From Bacteroidales bacterium (GTDB taxonomy: Bacteria > Bacteroidota > Bacteroidia > Bacteroidales > F082), in assembly GCA_019454985.1 (NCBI GenBank), contig JACFNF010000025.1, positions 1 through 35,019 on the forward strand: 35,019 nt of DNA, written 5' to 3'. The position numbers and the translations under genes are program-made. The notes beneath the pieces were generated by a model. The model ran no database searches. It was not told the origin of the DNA and saw nothing but the letters and a program-made list of their open reading frames with translations. This document shows, piece by piece, positions 35,001 through 35,019 of this stretch (positions are counted from its first letter, which is position 1; each line of letters opens with the position of its first letter).

Positions 35001-35019
35001 CTTAATGCTTGCTTGTAAC

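Noticed and set aside
1..35019. CRISPR arrays, insertion sequences, prophage genes
   Set aside because: No regularly spaced direct repeat arrays, transposase, integrase or phage structural genes were seen on either strand.

Overview
The window comes from a member of the Bacteroidota (Bacteroidetes), probably a Bacteroidales or Marinilabiliales-like lineage. The evidence is a complete Bat (aerotolerance) gene set, the lpxD-lpxC-fabZ-lpxA gene order, a PorT-family protein beside ubiE, two secreted proteins with type IX secretion (T9SS) C-terminal sorting domains, Bacteroidota -7 promoter motifs (TAnnTTTG), and a tRNA with no encoded CCA. Almost everything is chromosomal core; only the last 1.4 kb looks accessory.

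Layout. 1-454 is intergenic, with a GC-rich patch and a palindrome. 455-1171 is a four-helix membrane protein with a small Cys/His domain. 1259-4567 (minus) is a lipid A and fatty-acid cluster: lpxD, lpxC, fabZ, lpxA. LpxC and FabZ are normally one fused protein in this phylum, but here they are two reading frames split at the linker. 4790-14430 (plus) is one long operon: moxR, a DUF58 protein, an extra BatD-like membrane protein, batA, batB, batC, batD, batE, and a lipoprotein that looks like a transglutaminase without its catalytic cysteine. 14720-19909 (plus) holds two large T9SS cargo proteins. One has sortilin/BNR-like repeats; the other carries a seven-bladed propeller inserted inside a fibronectin-like domain. 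19959-22227 (minus) holds comEC and tRNA-Glu. 22293-26818 (minus) is an operon-like block: an aminotransferase, a heptose-7-phosphate kinase, ubiE/menG, porT and a conserved hypothetical. 27057-29320 (plus) holds a small membrane-anchored protein, a threonine dehydratase-like enzyme and a RsmI-like methyltransferase. 29346-32451 (minus) holds a SlyD-like isomerase, a DUF4332 protein and a secreted sialidase. 32831-33634 (plus) is a sugar-phosphate transferase.

The genes fit together as envelope biology: lipid A synthesis, an inner-core heptose kinase, a Bat complex of membrane von Willebrand A proteins driven by a MoxR ATPase, a T9SS component and two of its likely cargos, and a polysaccharide-initiating transferase.

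The most unusual stretch is 33670-35019. Two roughly 125-bp repeats with internal two-fold symmetry and identical internal spacing stand 436 bp apart. The second lies just downstream of a DUF6994-type gene that is broken by one extra base, and a fragment resembling part of the repeat precedes that gene at the window edge. This arrangement resembles integron-type gene cassettes with attC-like sites, but no integrase is present in the window.
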